Below, one piece after another: positions 51,608 through 60,111 of a stretch of 64,000 nucleotides of DNA (its first letter is position 1; each line of letters opens with the position of its first letter). The translations under genes and the position numbers were made by a program. The stretch is from Paenibacillus sp. NEAU-GSW1 (GTDB taxonomy: Bacteria > Bacillota > Bacilli > Paenibacillales > Paenibacillaceae): positions 1 through 64,000 of the forward strand of contig NZ_WOVL01000023.1 of NCBI RefSeq assembly GCF_009737085.1, written 5' to 3'. Under the pieces are notes generated by a model. That model saw nothing but the letters and a program-made list of their open reading frames with translations, did not search any database and had not been told where the DNA came from.

Positions 51608-52297
51608 TTACACGACCGAAAACCACGCTCGAACAGACGAGCGGACCGTCAATTGTCCGGGCTCAATCGGGGTAACCTCGCTCGCTAAAGCAACGGCGGC
51701 TTTAAAAGGCACAGGCTCCGATGAAGCTTGAAGCTCGCGGACATAAGTAGGAACTGAAGCAATCGCCACGCCTAAAGTCCCTGCAATCGTCGCCGCTTTC
51801 ACCTGGGCGTCCTTAACGGCCCGCGATAGCGCCTCGTTCGTTGGCACAGCGCCGCTTTGCAAGCCGAAGCGGATGCTCACAATCGTATTTGCCCCATGCA
51901 ATATGGCAGTATCGACAATCGCCCCCGCCTGATCCACTTTATCCGTCGTGATGCGGAGCAGATGAACAACTTTAAATCCGCGAAACACCTGCTGCCCGTC
52001 CGGGTAATCGTACTGCATCTCAATCCGATAATCCGACGTCTGAATTTGATCGCGCGGCACGCCCTCTTCAATTAAAGCGTCAATGATGCTGACAATGGCT
52101 GCGTCATTTTCCTCCTGCGCTGCGCTCAACTCCTTGCCCTCTGTCTCGACGCCAAGCACGATCACCGCCTGATCGGGCGCAACCGATACGCTCCCTTCGC
52201 CGACTGCTTCAATGACCGCATGCGGGCGCGAATAGTAGGAATGCTGCGCCGCGCTGCTATTTCCGTTGAAATTTCCGCCATAATAACCGTAGTACAT
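51608..52297 (-). CDS. SIMPL (DUF541) domain protein
   Basis: 229 residues. After a Tyr/Gly/Asn-rich N-terminus (MYYGYYGGNFNGNS) comes the SIMPL fold: HAVIEAVGEGSVSVAPDQAVIVLGVETEG, LIEEGVPRDQIQTSDYRIEMQYDYPDG and GANTIVSIRFGLQ. No signal peptide is visible although many family members are exported. Function unknown. ATG 52297 chosen (GAGAGGGG upstream). A sigma-E-like -10 lies in front of it. Confidence 0.82.
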   Translation of the reverse strand: MYYGYYGGNFNGNSSAAQHSYYSRPHAVIEAVGEGSVSVAPDQAVIVLGVETEGKELSAAQEENDAAIVSIIDALIEEGVPRDQIQTSDYRIEMQYDYPDGQQVFRGFKVVHLLRITTDKVDQAGAIVDTAILHGANTIVSIRFGLQSGAVPTNEALSRAVKDAQVKAATIAGTLGVAIASVPTYVRELQASSEPVPFKAAVALASEVTPIEPGQLTVRSSVRAWFSVV

Positions 52298-52329
52298 CGC
52301 CGATCCCCTCTCCATACTTGCATACTATC

Positions 52330-52358
52330 ATTGTATGGGGAGCCACAGTCGGACATTC
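52330..52358 (-). promoter_or_regulatory. Possible sigma-E promoter of the SIMPL gene
   Basis: -10 CATACAAT (52330-52337) equals the sigma-E consensus; -35 GAATGT (52353-52358) at 15-bp spacing is fair. This would put the gene in the mother cell during sporulation. Pattern match only. Confidence 0.35.
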
Positions 52359-52433
52359 GCCAACAATTACAGACTTGCATAACCGCCTCTCCCTCGCCCC
52401 TTTCAGCTGAACCCCTGTCTTTGCGAAGCTGTT

Positions 52434-52630
52434 TCGCAATTTAACGAACCAATTTTCGCTGCTGAGCCCCGTCAGCTCCCAGAAACTCGTCATAGCGAAC
52501 AATTTATCGCTAATAGCGAAACAAGGATCTCCAACAGCGAATCCCTCTTCGCTATTCGGTCAAAACAGCCCAGACCCTAATTGACAGCCCAAATTTATGA
52601 AGAAGCCTTCGCTGTATAGCGAACCAGGTT
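52434..52630. repeat. Cluster of TAGCGAA / TTCGCTA motifs
   Basis: TAGCGAA or close variants and their reverse complement occur at least seven times (near 52434, 52455, 52493, 52507-52520, 52535, 52548, 52608-52623), some as back-to-back palindromes (TTCGCTGTATAGCGAA). No open frame with a ribosome site. It fills most of the 416-bp gap between the SASP and SIMPL genes. Confidence 0.7.
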
Positions 52631-52659
52631 CATTAACCAGCCTAACCTAGCCGCAAATG

Positions 52660-52710
52660 AAAAAAAGCTGTCCCCAGACAGCCATACGGCCGCCGAAAAC
52701 AGCTTCCTCA
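52660..52710 (-). terminator. Terminator of the SASP gene
   Basis: Minus strand GCTGTC-TGGG-GACAGC followed by seven T. A longer alternative pairing uses AAGCTGTTTTC upstream. Confidence 0.85.
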
Positions 52711-52713
52711 CCA

Positions 52714-52989
52714 TTATTGTTTCGTAAGCTTTTCTTGCGCCAGACGGATCATCTCACGTACCATCGAACCGCCGATGCGGCCGCCAATATGACCGGCATC
52801 CTCCGTTTTCAAATCGCCGTTATCCCCTTGCTTCAGCGTTATGCCGAGCTCTTCTGCGACCTCATACTTCACATCATCCGGACGATTCGGATTCACATTA
52901 TATCCTTCCTTGCGCATCACTTCAGTCTTAAATTGCTGCATCGCCTGTCTTGCCTCCGGCACAAGCAGCTTTCGATTTCTTCTCGCCAT
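52714..52989 (-). CDS. Alpha/beta-type small acid-soluble spore protein
   Basis: 91 residues. DNA-protecting spore protein. Shows the two family helices: KYEVAEELGITL (site of the germination protease) and GGRIGGSMVREMIRLAQEKL at the C-terminus. The N-terminus MARRNRKLLVPEARQAMQQFK is more basic and longer than the average SASP. ATG 52989 chosen (AAGGCGG upstream). Expected forespore expression; no convincing sigma-G promoter was found upstream. Confidence 0.9.
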   Translation of the reverse strand: MARRNRKLLVPEARQAMQQFKTEVMRKEGYNVNPNRPDDVKYEVAEELGITLKQGDNGDLKTEDAGHIGGRIGGSMVREMIRLAQEKLTKQ

Positions 52990-53086
52990 CTTCGCACCGC
53001 CTTCCAAACGCCAAATATACAGCTTCTTATAAAGCATTTCCTCGCAGCTGCACATTTATGAAGATGAAGATGTGAAGAGACTTAAG

Positions 53087-53503
53087 CTATTTCCCAGCCT
53101 CCTGCTGTTTCCAATATTTCTCCTCAAAATATTCCAACAGTCTATTTGGATCTTCGGTTTGCAACACGATGTCTTTGCTTTCGAATACGAATATTTGAGG
53201 AAAATCTCCCAATTGAAAAATGTCTTTATAATTAAAATCATGGTCATCCCTCACATCTATGAAGGAAACATTCGTTACTATATTTTCCGGCATAAAAAGG
53301 TTGTTAATCCGATTTATATTCCCGTTCAACAACGTTACGAATGAGTTTTCCAGTGATTTATCTGTAAACACGATGATAGAACCATTATGTTTCTGGTTTT
53401 CTAACAATGTGTCGATCGCCCGCTCCTTCTGATCAGCTTTTGAACAACCTGCCACTACTAATACTGCGGCAAATATAATGGTAATAATTTTAATTTTGTG
53501 CAA
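53087..53503 (-). CDS. Lipoprotein with thioredoxin-like features, function unknown
   Basis: 138 residues. Lipoprotein signal with lipobox VVAGCSK (Cys ~20). The rest reads HNGSIIVFTDKSLENSF, VSFIDVRDDHDFNYKD and GDFPQIFVFESKDIVLQ. The cis-Pro-like FPQIFVF and strand order suggest a thioredoxin fold, but no CxxC is present. TTG start 53503 has GGAGG seven nt upstream. The gene is visibly more A/T-rich than its neighbours, hinting at separate origin. Confidence 0.72.
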   Translation of the reverse strand: MHKIKIITIIFAAVLVVAGCSKADQKERAIDTLLENQKHNGSIIVFTDKSLENSFVTLLNGNINRINNLFMPENIVTNVSFIDVRDDHDFNYKDIFQLGDFPQIFVFESKDIVLQTEDPNRLLEYFEEKYWKQQEAGK

Positions 53504-53599
53504 CCCTTTACCTCCTGCCATGTCTTACTCATCGGACACCTTTCATTATACTCAATAACGAGGAATATCTAAATAGTTCCAATTCGCCTTCTTTTTATA

Positions 53600-53632
53600 A
53601 CAAAAAAGCCGCCCGCAACATGGGCAGCTCTC
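53600..53632 (-). terminator. Terminator of the urt operon
   Basis: Minus strand AGCTGCCC-ATGTTGC-GGGCGGCT followed by TTTTT, 10 bp after urtE. Confidence 0.85.
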
Positions 53633-53642
53633 AATTTCCAAC

Positions 53643-54353
53643 TCAAACCGTCAAATACTTCTTAATGACTTCTTCGCCAAGCGCCTCTAAGCCGCCTTCC
53701 CACGCGACAGCTCCTTTATCGAGCACATAGAAGTAATCGCCTACGCTTTTCACAAAATCGAGACTTTGCTCTACCAGCAAAATCGACGTCTTGCCGTCCG
53801 CTTTAATCGACCGGATAACGTCGCGGATATCGTCAACGATCGACGGCTGGATGCCTTCGCACGGCTCATCGAGCAGCAACAGCTCCGGCTTCGACGCGAG
53901 CGCACGGGCGAACGCCAGCTGCTGCTGCTGCCCGCCGCTCAAATCGCCGCCGCGCCTCGTGTACATCGTCGGCAGCACGGGAAACTTCGCGATCGCTTCC
54001 TCCGGTATGGATCGTGACCGCACGCCTTTCTCGCGGGAAGCTTCCAGTCCGACCATAATGTTCTCATATACGGTCAGCTGTCCGAAAATCTCGCGCCCTT
54101 GCGGCACATAGCCGATACCGCTCCGCGCGCGGCGGCCCGGCGCCGCCTTCGTGAGCTCCTGCCCGCCATAGAGAACCGTACCTTTGCGCGCCTTGAGCAA
54201 ACCCATAATGCTTTTCATCAGCGTCGTCTTTCCGACGCCGTTCCGTCCCATCAGGCAGACAACCTGCCCCGGCTGCACCTTTAACGAAACATCGCGCAAA
54301 ATGACGCTTTCTCCATATCCCGCTTCAAGCTGTTGAACGGCTAGCATCCGCAT
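53643..54353 (-). CDS. urtE: Urea ABC transporter ATPase UrtE
   Basis: 236 residues, LivF-like ATPase. Walker A LMGRNGVGKTTLMKSIMG, signature DLSGGQQQQLAFARALA, Walker B LLLLDEPCEGIQPSIVDDI. LEAGYGESVILRDVSL opens the domain. The CEGIQPSI sequence is characteristic of UrtE rather than LivF. Overlaps urtD by 29 bp; last gene of the unit. Confidence 0.92.
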   Translation of the reverse strand: MRMLAVQQLEAGYGESVILRDVSLKVQPGQVVCLMGRNGVGKTTLMKSIMGLLKARKGTVLYGGQELTKAAPGRRARSGIGYVPQGREIFGQLTVYENIMVGLEASREKGVRSRSIPEEAIAKFPVLPTMYTRRGGDLSGGQQQQLAFARALASKPELLLLDEPCEGIQPSIVDDIRDVIRSIKADGKTSILLVEQSLDFVKSVGDYFYVLDKGAVAWEGGLEALGEEVIKKYLTV

Positions 54354-55101
54354 CCCGCCTTTTCCCCAAGTAAACCTCCGCTACGCGGTCATCCCGCTGC
54401 ACCTCTTCCATCGTCCCTTCCTTGAGCAGCTTCCCTTCGTGCATGACGGTAACCTTGCTCGCGAAATTGCGAACAAACTCCATATCATGCTCGACCACCA
54501 CAATTGAGCGGTGACGGGCGATCTCAATGAGCAGCTCGCCCGTTTTGTCCGTCTCTTTATCCGTCATGCCGGCAACCGGCTCATCAAGCAGCAGCACCTC
54601 CGGCTCCTGAAGCAGCATCATGCCGATCTCCAACCACTGCTTCTCGCCGTGCGACAAACCGCCCGCCCGCCAATCGGCTTTATCCTGCAAGCCGATCATG
54701 ACGAGCTGCCGCTCAATGCGCTCCCGCTCCTCCGCTTTCATCCTCGCGAACATCACCGTGAACACGCCACGCCGCTGGCGCATCGCGATCTCCAGGTTCT
54801 CGAACACCGTCATCGACGGAAAAATCGACGGCGCTTGGAACTTGCGGCCGATGCCAAGCTCGGCGATCTGATGCTCTTTTTTCTTCGCGATATCGATCGA
54901 TTGCTTGAAGGTAACCGTGCCCGCCGTCGGCTTCACTTTGCCGCATATGACATCCAGCATTGTCGTTTTGCCTGCCCCATTCGGGCCGATCAAGAAACGA
55001 AGCTCCCCTTTCAGCAATTGCAGACTCATGCCCTGGATCGCTTTGAACCCGTCGAATGCGACCGTCACATCGTCACACTGCAGGATACTCGATTCTTTCA
55101 T
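54325..55101 (-). CDS. urtD: Urea ABC transporter ATPase UrtD
   Basis: 258 residues, LivG-like ATPase. Walker A LIGPNGAGKTTMLDVICG, QAPSIFPSMTVFENLEIAM, signature GLSHGEKQWLEIGMMLLQ, Walker B VLLLDEPVAGMTDKET. GLSHGEKQWLEIGM is a UrtD hallmark. ATG 55101 is chosen (GGAGGG upstream), right after a family B hairpin which also encodes the last residues of UrtC. Confidence 0.92.
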   Translation of the reverse strand: MKESSILQCDDVTVAFDGFKAIQGMSLQLLKGELRFLIGPNGAGKTTMLDVICGKVKPTAGTVTFKQSIDIAKKKEHQIAELGIGRKFQAPSIFPSMTVFENLEIAMRQRRGVFTVMFARMKAEERERIERQLVMIGLQDKADWRAGGLSHGEKQWLEIGMMLLQEPEVLLLDEPVAGMTDKETDKTGELLIEIARHRSIVVVEHDMEFVRNFASKVTVMHEGKLLKEGTMEEVQRDDRVAEVYLGKRRDADASRSTA

Positions 55102-55110
55102 GGTTAGCGC

Positions 55111-55149
55111 CCTCCTCACATCAGGATCTTTGAGCGGAGCTCAAAGTCA
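55111..55149 (-). repeat. SD-proximal hairpin repeat family B (urtD)
   Basis: Minus strand GACTTTGAG-CTCCG-CTCAAAGATC, then CTGATGTGAGGAGGG and, after CGCTAACC, the urtD ATG. The hairpin lies in the last codons of urtC, so the repeat is partly coding. Confidence 0.75.
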
Positions 55150-56197
55150 CTCGTTTTCCCCTGCTGAACTTGATTTTGCTTGCCAGCCCCGCAATACCGT
55201 TCGGCAAAAATACAACGACAATGATAAATACTGCGCCAAGGAAATAAGTCCAGCCTTCCGGATACGTCGTGCTGAACTCGCTTTTCGCCCAGTTCATCAG
55301 CACTGCTCCCAATGCAGCGCCAATGAGCGTGCCGCGGCCGCCGATCGCCACCCACAGCACCATCTCGATTGAAGGAACGATCCCCATCATCGAAGGGGAA
55401 ATGATGCCGACATGCAGCACAAACAGCATCCCCGCAATTCCCGCCACAGCAGCAGACACCGTGAATACAACCATTTGATACACCGCCGGATTATAGCCGA
55501 TAAAACGAACCCGGTTCTCGCCGTCGCGAATGGCACGAAGCACCTTGCCGAACCGGCTTTTGACGATATAGCGGCATAGAATGAACACAGCGATCAGCAC
55601 AGCTGCCGTCACCCAGTACAGCATTCGTTTCGTGTCGGGCGAAGCGATCGATTCCCCTACTATTTTGCTATACCCCGTCACGCCATTCGTACCGCCCGTA
55701 TAAGCCTGCTGGCCGACGAGCAACGTAGTCGTAATAATGACAAGAGCCTGCGTAAGAATGGTGAAGTAAACGCCGCGAATCCGGTTACGGAACGTGAAAT
55801 AACCCAAGAACAGCGCTAAAGCGGCAGGCATGAGCACACCCATCAATACCGCAAAGCCAAAGCTTTCGAACGGCTTCCAAAAAAACGGCAGCTCGGAAAG
55901 TCCGCTCCAGCCCATAAAATCGGGCAGCTTCCCGCCGCTTGCCTCCAGCTTCAAGTACATTGCCATTGCATAAGCGCCAAGGCCGAAGAAGATGCCATGC
56001 CCTAAGCTAAGAATGCCGGTAAAACCCCATATTAGATCCAAGCCTAGCGCAACAATGGCAAAGGCAAGAAATTTAGCAAGCAGATTCAACCGGAAATCGC
56101 TCAGAAACATCGGGGCCGAGAAAAGCGCAGCCGCCGCTGCAGCATAGCCTGCAAGCAGCCAAATGCGCTGGGGCGTCATTTTTTTAAGCGTCAGCAT
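55121..56197 (-). CDS. urtC: Urea ABC transporter permease UrtC
   Basis: 358 residues, LivM-like permease with about ten membrane segments. [35 protein letters not shown] is the family core, and [19 protein letters not shown] plus [20 protein letters not shown] the cytoplasmic loops. [32 protein letters not shown] segment near the end. 17 bp after urtB. The C-terminal residues TLSSAQRS come from a repeat element. Confidence 0.9.
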   Translation of the reverse strand: MLTLKKMTPQRIWLLAGYAAAAAALFSAPMFLSDFRLNLLAKFLAFAIVALGLDLIWGFTGILSLGHGIFFGLGAYAMAMYLKLEASGGKLPDFMGWSGLSELPFFWKPFESFGFAVLMGVLMPAALALFLGYFTFRNRIRGVYFTILTQALVIITTTLLVGQQAYTGGTNGVTGYSKIVGESIASPDTKRMLYWVTAAVLIAVFILCRYIVKSRFGKVLRAIRDGENRVRFIGYNPAVYQMVVFTVSAAVAGIAGMLFVLHVGIISPSMMGIVPSIEMVLWVAIGGRGTLIGAALGAVLMNWAKSEFSTTYPEGWTYFLGAVFIIVVVFLPNGIAGLASKIKFSRGKRVTLSSAQRS

Positions 56198-56214
56198 CAG
56201 GTCTTCACCTCTCT

Positions 56215-57120
56215 CTATGAGTCAAGCGAACGCGAGCGCATCGCGACGAATCCCATCGGTCTCCATTGCAGGAAAGCAACGATACAGAGGAATACGAGCA
56301 CCTTGCCGAGCGAAGCATTCGTCCAATATTCGAACATCGTATTGAATATGCCGATCCCCGCCGCGCCAAGCACGGTGCCAACCAGCTTGCCGACGCCGCC
56401 GAGCACAACAACCATAAAGGCATCGACAATATAGTACGTGCCAAGAGACGGTCCGATCGGACCAAGCAGCGTTAGCGCGCAACCGGCTATGCCGGCAATA
56501 CCTGAGCCTATCGCAAACGTCATCGCATCCACGCGGCGCGTCGATACGCCAAGGCATGCGGCCATGTCGCGATTTTGCATAACCGCTCTCATTCGGCGCC
56601 CCTCTAGGCTGCGATAAATATAGAAATACATCGCGAGCAGCGTAATGAAGACCAGCCCGATAATAAACAAACGCTTGTAAGGAAGAACCGCGCCAACTAT
56701 ACTCACTCCTCCGTCGAGCCAGCTTGGGCTTGTGACCGCAACGTTCGGAGCGCCGAATATCGATCTGGCGAGCTGCTGCAGCACGAGACCGACTCCCCAA
56801 GTCGCAAGCAGGCTGTCAAGCGGTCTGCCGTAAAGAAAACGAATCAAGCTCATTTCAAGGAAGAGACCGAAACCGAAAGCAATTAGAAAGCTGAAAGGTA
56901 TTGCAAGCACGAAGTACCAATCGAACATCGACTTCGGCAAATAGTCGTTAAATAAATTTTGCGTCAAGTAGGTGGAATACGCGCCGATCATAATGAGCTC
57001 GCCGTGCGCCATATTGATGACTTTCATCAAGCCGAACGTAATCGCAAGCCCAAGCGCGATCAACAGAAGGATCGAACTAACGCTCAGCCCGTTGAACAAC
57101 TGCAGCGTGAACACTTCCAT
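56215..57120 (-). CDS. urtB: Urea ABC transporter permease UrtB
   Basis: 301 residues, LivH-like permease with about eight segments. [65 protein letters not shown] and [29 protein letters not shown] are typical of UrtB. It lacks the long N-terminal periplasmic domain found in some proteobacterial UrtB proteins. Ribosome site AAGGAG. A strong hairpin separates it from urtA. Confidence 0.92.
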   Translation of the reverse strand: MEVFTLQLFNGLSVSSILLLIALGLAITFGLMKVINMAHGELIMIGAYSTYLTQNLFNDYLPKSMFDWYFVLAIPFSFLIAFGFGLFLEMSLIRFLYGRPLDSLLATWGVGLVLQQLARSIFGAPNVAVTSPSWLDGGVSIVGAVLPYKRLFIIGLVFITLLAMYFYIYRSLEGRRMRAVMQNRDMAACLGVSTRRVDAMTFAIGSGIAGIAGCALTLLGPIGPSLGTYYIVDAFMVVVLGGVGKLVGTVLGAAGIGIFNTMFEYWTNASLGKVLVFLCIVAFLQWRPMGFVAMRSRSLDS

Positions 57121-57159
57121 ATGCCTTCAACTCCTTCATGATTTGCGCAACGGATAACA

Positions 57160-57202
57160 AGAGAGGGAGTATCCGCAGCCAATTTCTCCGAATACTCCCT
57201 CA
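57160..57202 (-). terminator. Hairpin between urtA and urtB (possible attenuator or mRNA stabiliser)
   Basis: Minus strand GAGGGAGTATTCGG with a matching ATACTCCCTC (10-bp perfect core). No T run follows. Such hairpins after binding-protein genes often raise their mRNA level over the rest of the operon. Confidence 0.6.
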
Positions 57203-57247
57203 TCTTTAGCCGCATGACATGTCGCCATTAGCTGCTTTCCGCTTACG

Positions 57248-58501
57248 CTACTCCGTCGGCTTGATGCTCGCCGCCCACTCGTAGCCCTTCAAGTAAGGGT
57301 CCGGCTTCACCGCGCTTCCGGAATTCCACAGCTCTTTAAATTGTCCGTCAGCTTGAACCTCGCCGATCCGAACGGTTTTGTAAATATGCTGCGTCTCACC
57401 GTCGATTTTCACTTTGCCTTCCGGAGCATCCCACTCGAGATCCTTCGCCGCTTCTTTCACTTTCGCTACATCAGTCGAGCCGGCTTTCTCCACTGCCGCT
57501 TTCCATAAGTACACCGCTGCGTAGCCCGCTTCGATCGGATCGGCCGTAACGCGGTCTTCGCCGTATTTCTTCTTATAGTTTTCAACGAAACTTTTGTTCG
57601 CCGGGGTATCTGTCGTTTGGTAATAGTTCCATGCCGCCAGGTGGCCTTGCAGCACATCGACGCCGATGCCGCGAATTTCTTCTTCGGCTACCGATACGGA
57701 CAACGTCGTAATATCTTCCGCCGAAATGCCCGCGTCTTTCAACTGCTTGAAGAAAGCCACGTTGCTGTCGCCGTTCAATGTGTTGAATACAACGTCCGGC
57801 TTGGCTTCTTTAATTTTGCTGATAATCGTACTGTAGTCGGTGTGGCCGAGCGGCGTGTATTCTTCTCCGACCATTTCTCCGCCCTTCGCTTTTAGCTGCT
57901 CTTTAATGATGAGGTTAGCCGTGCGCGGGAACACATAGTCAGAGCCAAGCAGGTAGAACTTCTTGCCGCGATTCTCAAGCAGCCAGTCGACAGCCGGAAC
58001 GATCTGCTGGTTCGTAGTAGCGCCTGTATAGAAAATGTTAGGGGAAGCTTCAAGACCTTCATATTGAACCGGATACCAGAGCAAGCCGTTCAATTCCTCG
58101 AAGACCGGCTTCATCGCTTTACGGCTGGAGGAAGTCCATCCGCCGAATACGGTAGCGACTTTATCCTCGGAGATAAGCTTGCGCGCTTTCTCCGCGAAAG
58201 TCGGCCAGTCGGATGCGCCGTCTTCTTCGACCGGAACGATCTTCTTGCCGAGTACGCCGCCGGCCGCATTGATTTCCTCGATCGCCATAATCTCGGCATC
58301 GCGTACAGAAACTTCGCTTATAGCCATCGTTCCGCTTAACGAATGTAGCACGCCGACTTTAATAACGTCTTCTGCTGCCGCCTCCGTACCGCCCGTTTCT
58401 GATGTGGTGGATACCGGTTCCTCATTGTTGCCGCAAGCCGCCAGCAACATGCTAAGCATTACCGTGACCAAGCCCATCTGATAAAACCACTTCTTTTTCA
58501 T
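57248..58501 (-). CDS. urtA: Urea-binding lipoprotein UrtA
   Basis: 417 residues. Lipobox LLAACGNN (Cys ~22), then the periplasmic-binding-protein type 1 fold: [100 protein letters not shown]. These stretches are diagnostic for UrtA over amino-acid binders. ATG 58501 is chosen (GGAGTGGAGAG upstream); the frame open to 58624 covers the promoter. The operon is under a GlnR/TnrA-type box. No urease genes are in the window. Confidence 0.94.
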   Translation of the reverse strand: MKKKWFYQMGLVTVMLSMLLAACGNNEEPVSTTSETGGTEAAAEDVIKVGVLHSLSGTMAISEVSVRDAEIMAIEEINAAGGVLGKKIVPVEEDGASDWPTFAEKARKLISEDKVATVFGGWTSSSRKAMKPVFEELNGLLWYPVQYEGLEASPNIFYTGATTNQQIVPAVDWLLENRGKKFYLLGSDYVFPRTANLIIKEQLKAKGGEMVGEEYTPLGHTDYSTIISKIKEAKPDVVFNTLNGDSNVAFFKQLKDAGISAEDITTLSVSVAEEEIRGIGVDVLQGHLAAWNYYQTTDTPANKSFVENYKKKYGEDRVTADPIEAGYAAVYLWKAAVEKAGSTDVAKVKEAAKDLEWDAPEGKVKIDGETQHIYKTVRIGEVQADGQFKELWNSGSAVKPDPYLKGYEWAASIKPTE

Positions 58502-58582
58502 CTCTCCACTCCCCAACGCCTCTATATTTTTGTTTAATTCACGAACATTTACATGGAACTTGTTGGTAATGTTCGTATCATT

Positions 58583-58612
58583 ATTATAGGGGGATTGAGT
58601 TTTTTGTGTCAA
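58583..58612 (-). promoter_or_regulatory. urtA promoter
   Basis: -35 TTGACA (58607-58612), 18-bp spacer, -10 TATAAT (58583-58588): full-consensus hexamers, with a long A/T-rich tract upstream (58640-58760) that could be an UP element. That tract shows no gene. Confidence 0.88.
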
Positions 58613-58623
58613 TATATGTGACA
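58607..58623. promoter_or_regulatory. GlnR/TnrA-type operator at the urt promoter
   Basis: TGTCA-N7-TGACA, a perfect match to TGTNAN7TNACA bound by TnrA and GlnR. It covers the -35 and is centred ~39 bp before the likely start. This position fits repression by GlnR under nitrogen excess better than TnrA activation (sites near -50). Confidence 0.85.
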
Positions 58624-58832
58624 TTAAAAATCAAAAATCGGAACAAAAAGGGATGAATCAGCACAATCCCTTCTCTTTTTCGCCAAAATATATGAATATA
58701 CATCACATAATAATGACACAAATCAACTATATATTACATATATATAACATAACTAGTCATAGCAGCCCCTTTCTTAACACCTCAAGCTCTAAGATCATCT
58801 TCGACCTTACATTCCCTCGAAACAGCCCAAAA

Positions 58833-58880
58833 TAAAAAGCTGCCCTCGACCGGCCATAAGAGCCGGACAAGGACAGCTTT
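58833..58880 (-). terminator. Terminator of prsA
   Basis: Minus strand AAGCTGTCC..GGGCAGCTTTTT with inner CCGGC/GCCGG arm. The gap 58502-58947 otherwise holds only the urt control region. Confidence 0.88.
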
Positions 58881-58947
58881 AGTTATTCGTGAAACGATTG
58901 CTAATGCAGCCAACGGGCAGCCTAGCTCGTTTACGCTCGATTGTTCA

Positions 58948-60042
58948 TTACTTTGCTTCAGCAGATGGCGAAGGAGAAGCCGACACTTCTGGCGATGCAG
59001 ACGCTTCCGGCGACGCCGATGCGTCAGGAGCTGCCGACGCGCTAGGCGACGGAGACGGCTCAGGAAGCGTAATTTTCACTTCTTGCTTCGGCATTTCTTC
59101 CGTCATAAACGTATTCATGTGCGCGTAAGCAACCGCGCTTTTCACCGATTCTTTCGTCTTTTCATCCAGATCGGCGTACGCTTTCATGTCGCGCTTCTCA
59201 ACCAAAATGACATGATAGCCGTACTCGGTTTCAACAGGATCGCCAATTACGCCAACCTTTTGCTCCAGAGCCGCTTTCTTGAAGCCTTCTACCCAGTCGC
59301 CAGCATTGGCATTCTCGTATAGACCGCCAGAATCCTTCGAACCGGTGTCATCGGAGTATTCTTTCGCGATTTCATCCCAGCTTCCGCCGGCATCAAGCTT
59401 CGCTTTTGCTTCTTTCGCGCGTTTCAACGCTTCCTCGGACGTGCGCTTCTCTTCGCCCGTCGAAGGGTCCGTTGTCGCAACAAGCACGTGGCGAACCGTT
59501 ACCGGGTTGTAGTTCCCGCCGTTTTTCTCGTACTCGGCTTTCATTTCGTCTTCCGTAACTTTCGAATTCATATGCTCAACGACGACGAGCATCAAGCTCA
59601 GATACGCCTTTACATCCGCATTCGTTATTTCTTTTTCTTCAAGCGTTTTCTTCAGTTCGGCTTGCTCTTCAATTGCCTTCTCGAAGTCCTTGAATTGCTT
59701 ATCTACTTCTTTTTTAGCTTTCTTTAACGTCTCTTTGGAAGCCTGTCCAGCAAGAATTTTGTAGGATATAAACTGCTGCAGCAACTGTTCCTTGAATTGA
59801 GGAATTTCTAAAACTTGCTCATACCCAGGCTGCATAATGTTGAACACGCCCAAATATTTATTCAATTCGGGTTCCGTTACATTGCCGTCTTTATAGGTGG
59901 CGACCTTCGTTCCTTCGCCTGCGCCGGCAAACGTATAATTAACGTTCGTACCGCAACCCGCTAGAAGCGTCATGACAAGCACTGCAATGACAACAAGCAG
60001 CGCTCTTCTGCGCCATGCCGATCCTTGTTTAATCTGAAACAT
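58948..60042 (-). CDS. prsA: Foldase lipoprotein PrsA (parvulin-type PPIase)
   Basis: 364 residues. Lipobox LLAGCGTN (Cys ~29), N-terminal helical chaperone region, and a parvulin domain (~180-275: VTVRHVLVATTDPSTG, EYSDDTGSKDSGGLYENANAGDWVEGFKKAAL, ETEYGYHVILVEKR). The C-terminus is a Pro/Ser/Ala low-complexity tail (SPSPSASAAPDASASPEA). It helps exported proteins fold at the membrane-wall interface. Located between mfd and the urt operon, unlike B. subtilis. Confidence 0.93.
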   Translation of the reverse strand: MFQIKQGSAWRRRALLVVIAVLVMTLLAGCGTNVNYTFAGAGEGTKVATYKDGNVTEPELNKYLGVFNIMQPGYEQVLEIPQFKEQLLQQFISYKILAGQASKETLKKAKKEVDKQFKDFEKAIEEQAELKKTLEEKEITNADVKAYLSLMLVVVEHMNSKVTEDEMKAEYEKNGGNYNPVTVRHVLVATTDPSTGEEKRTSEEALKRAKEAKAKLDAGGSWDEIAKEYSDDTGSKDSGGLYENANAGDWVEGFKKAALEQKVGVIGDPVETEYGYHVILVEKRDMKAYADLDEKTKESVKSAVAYAHMNTFMTEEMPKQEVKITLPEPSPSPSASAAPDASASPEASASPEVSASPSPSAEAK

Positions 60043-60111
60043 GTTGAATCCCCTTTCAATTTAAGAAGTTGTTTGTATTGTAACAGAAAACGACTCCGCA
60101 TTGCGAATTTT

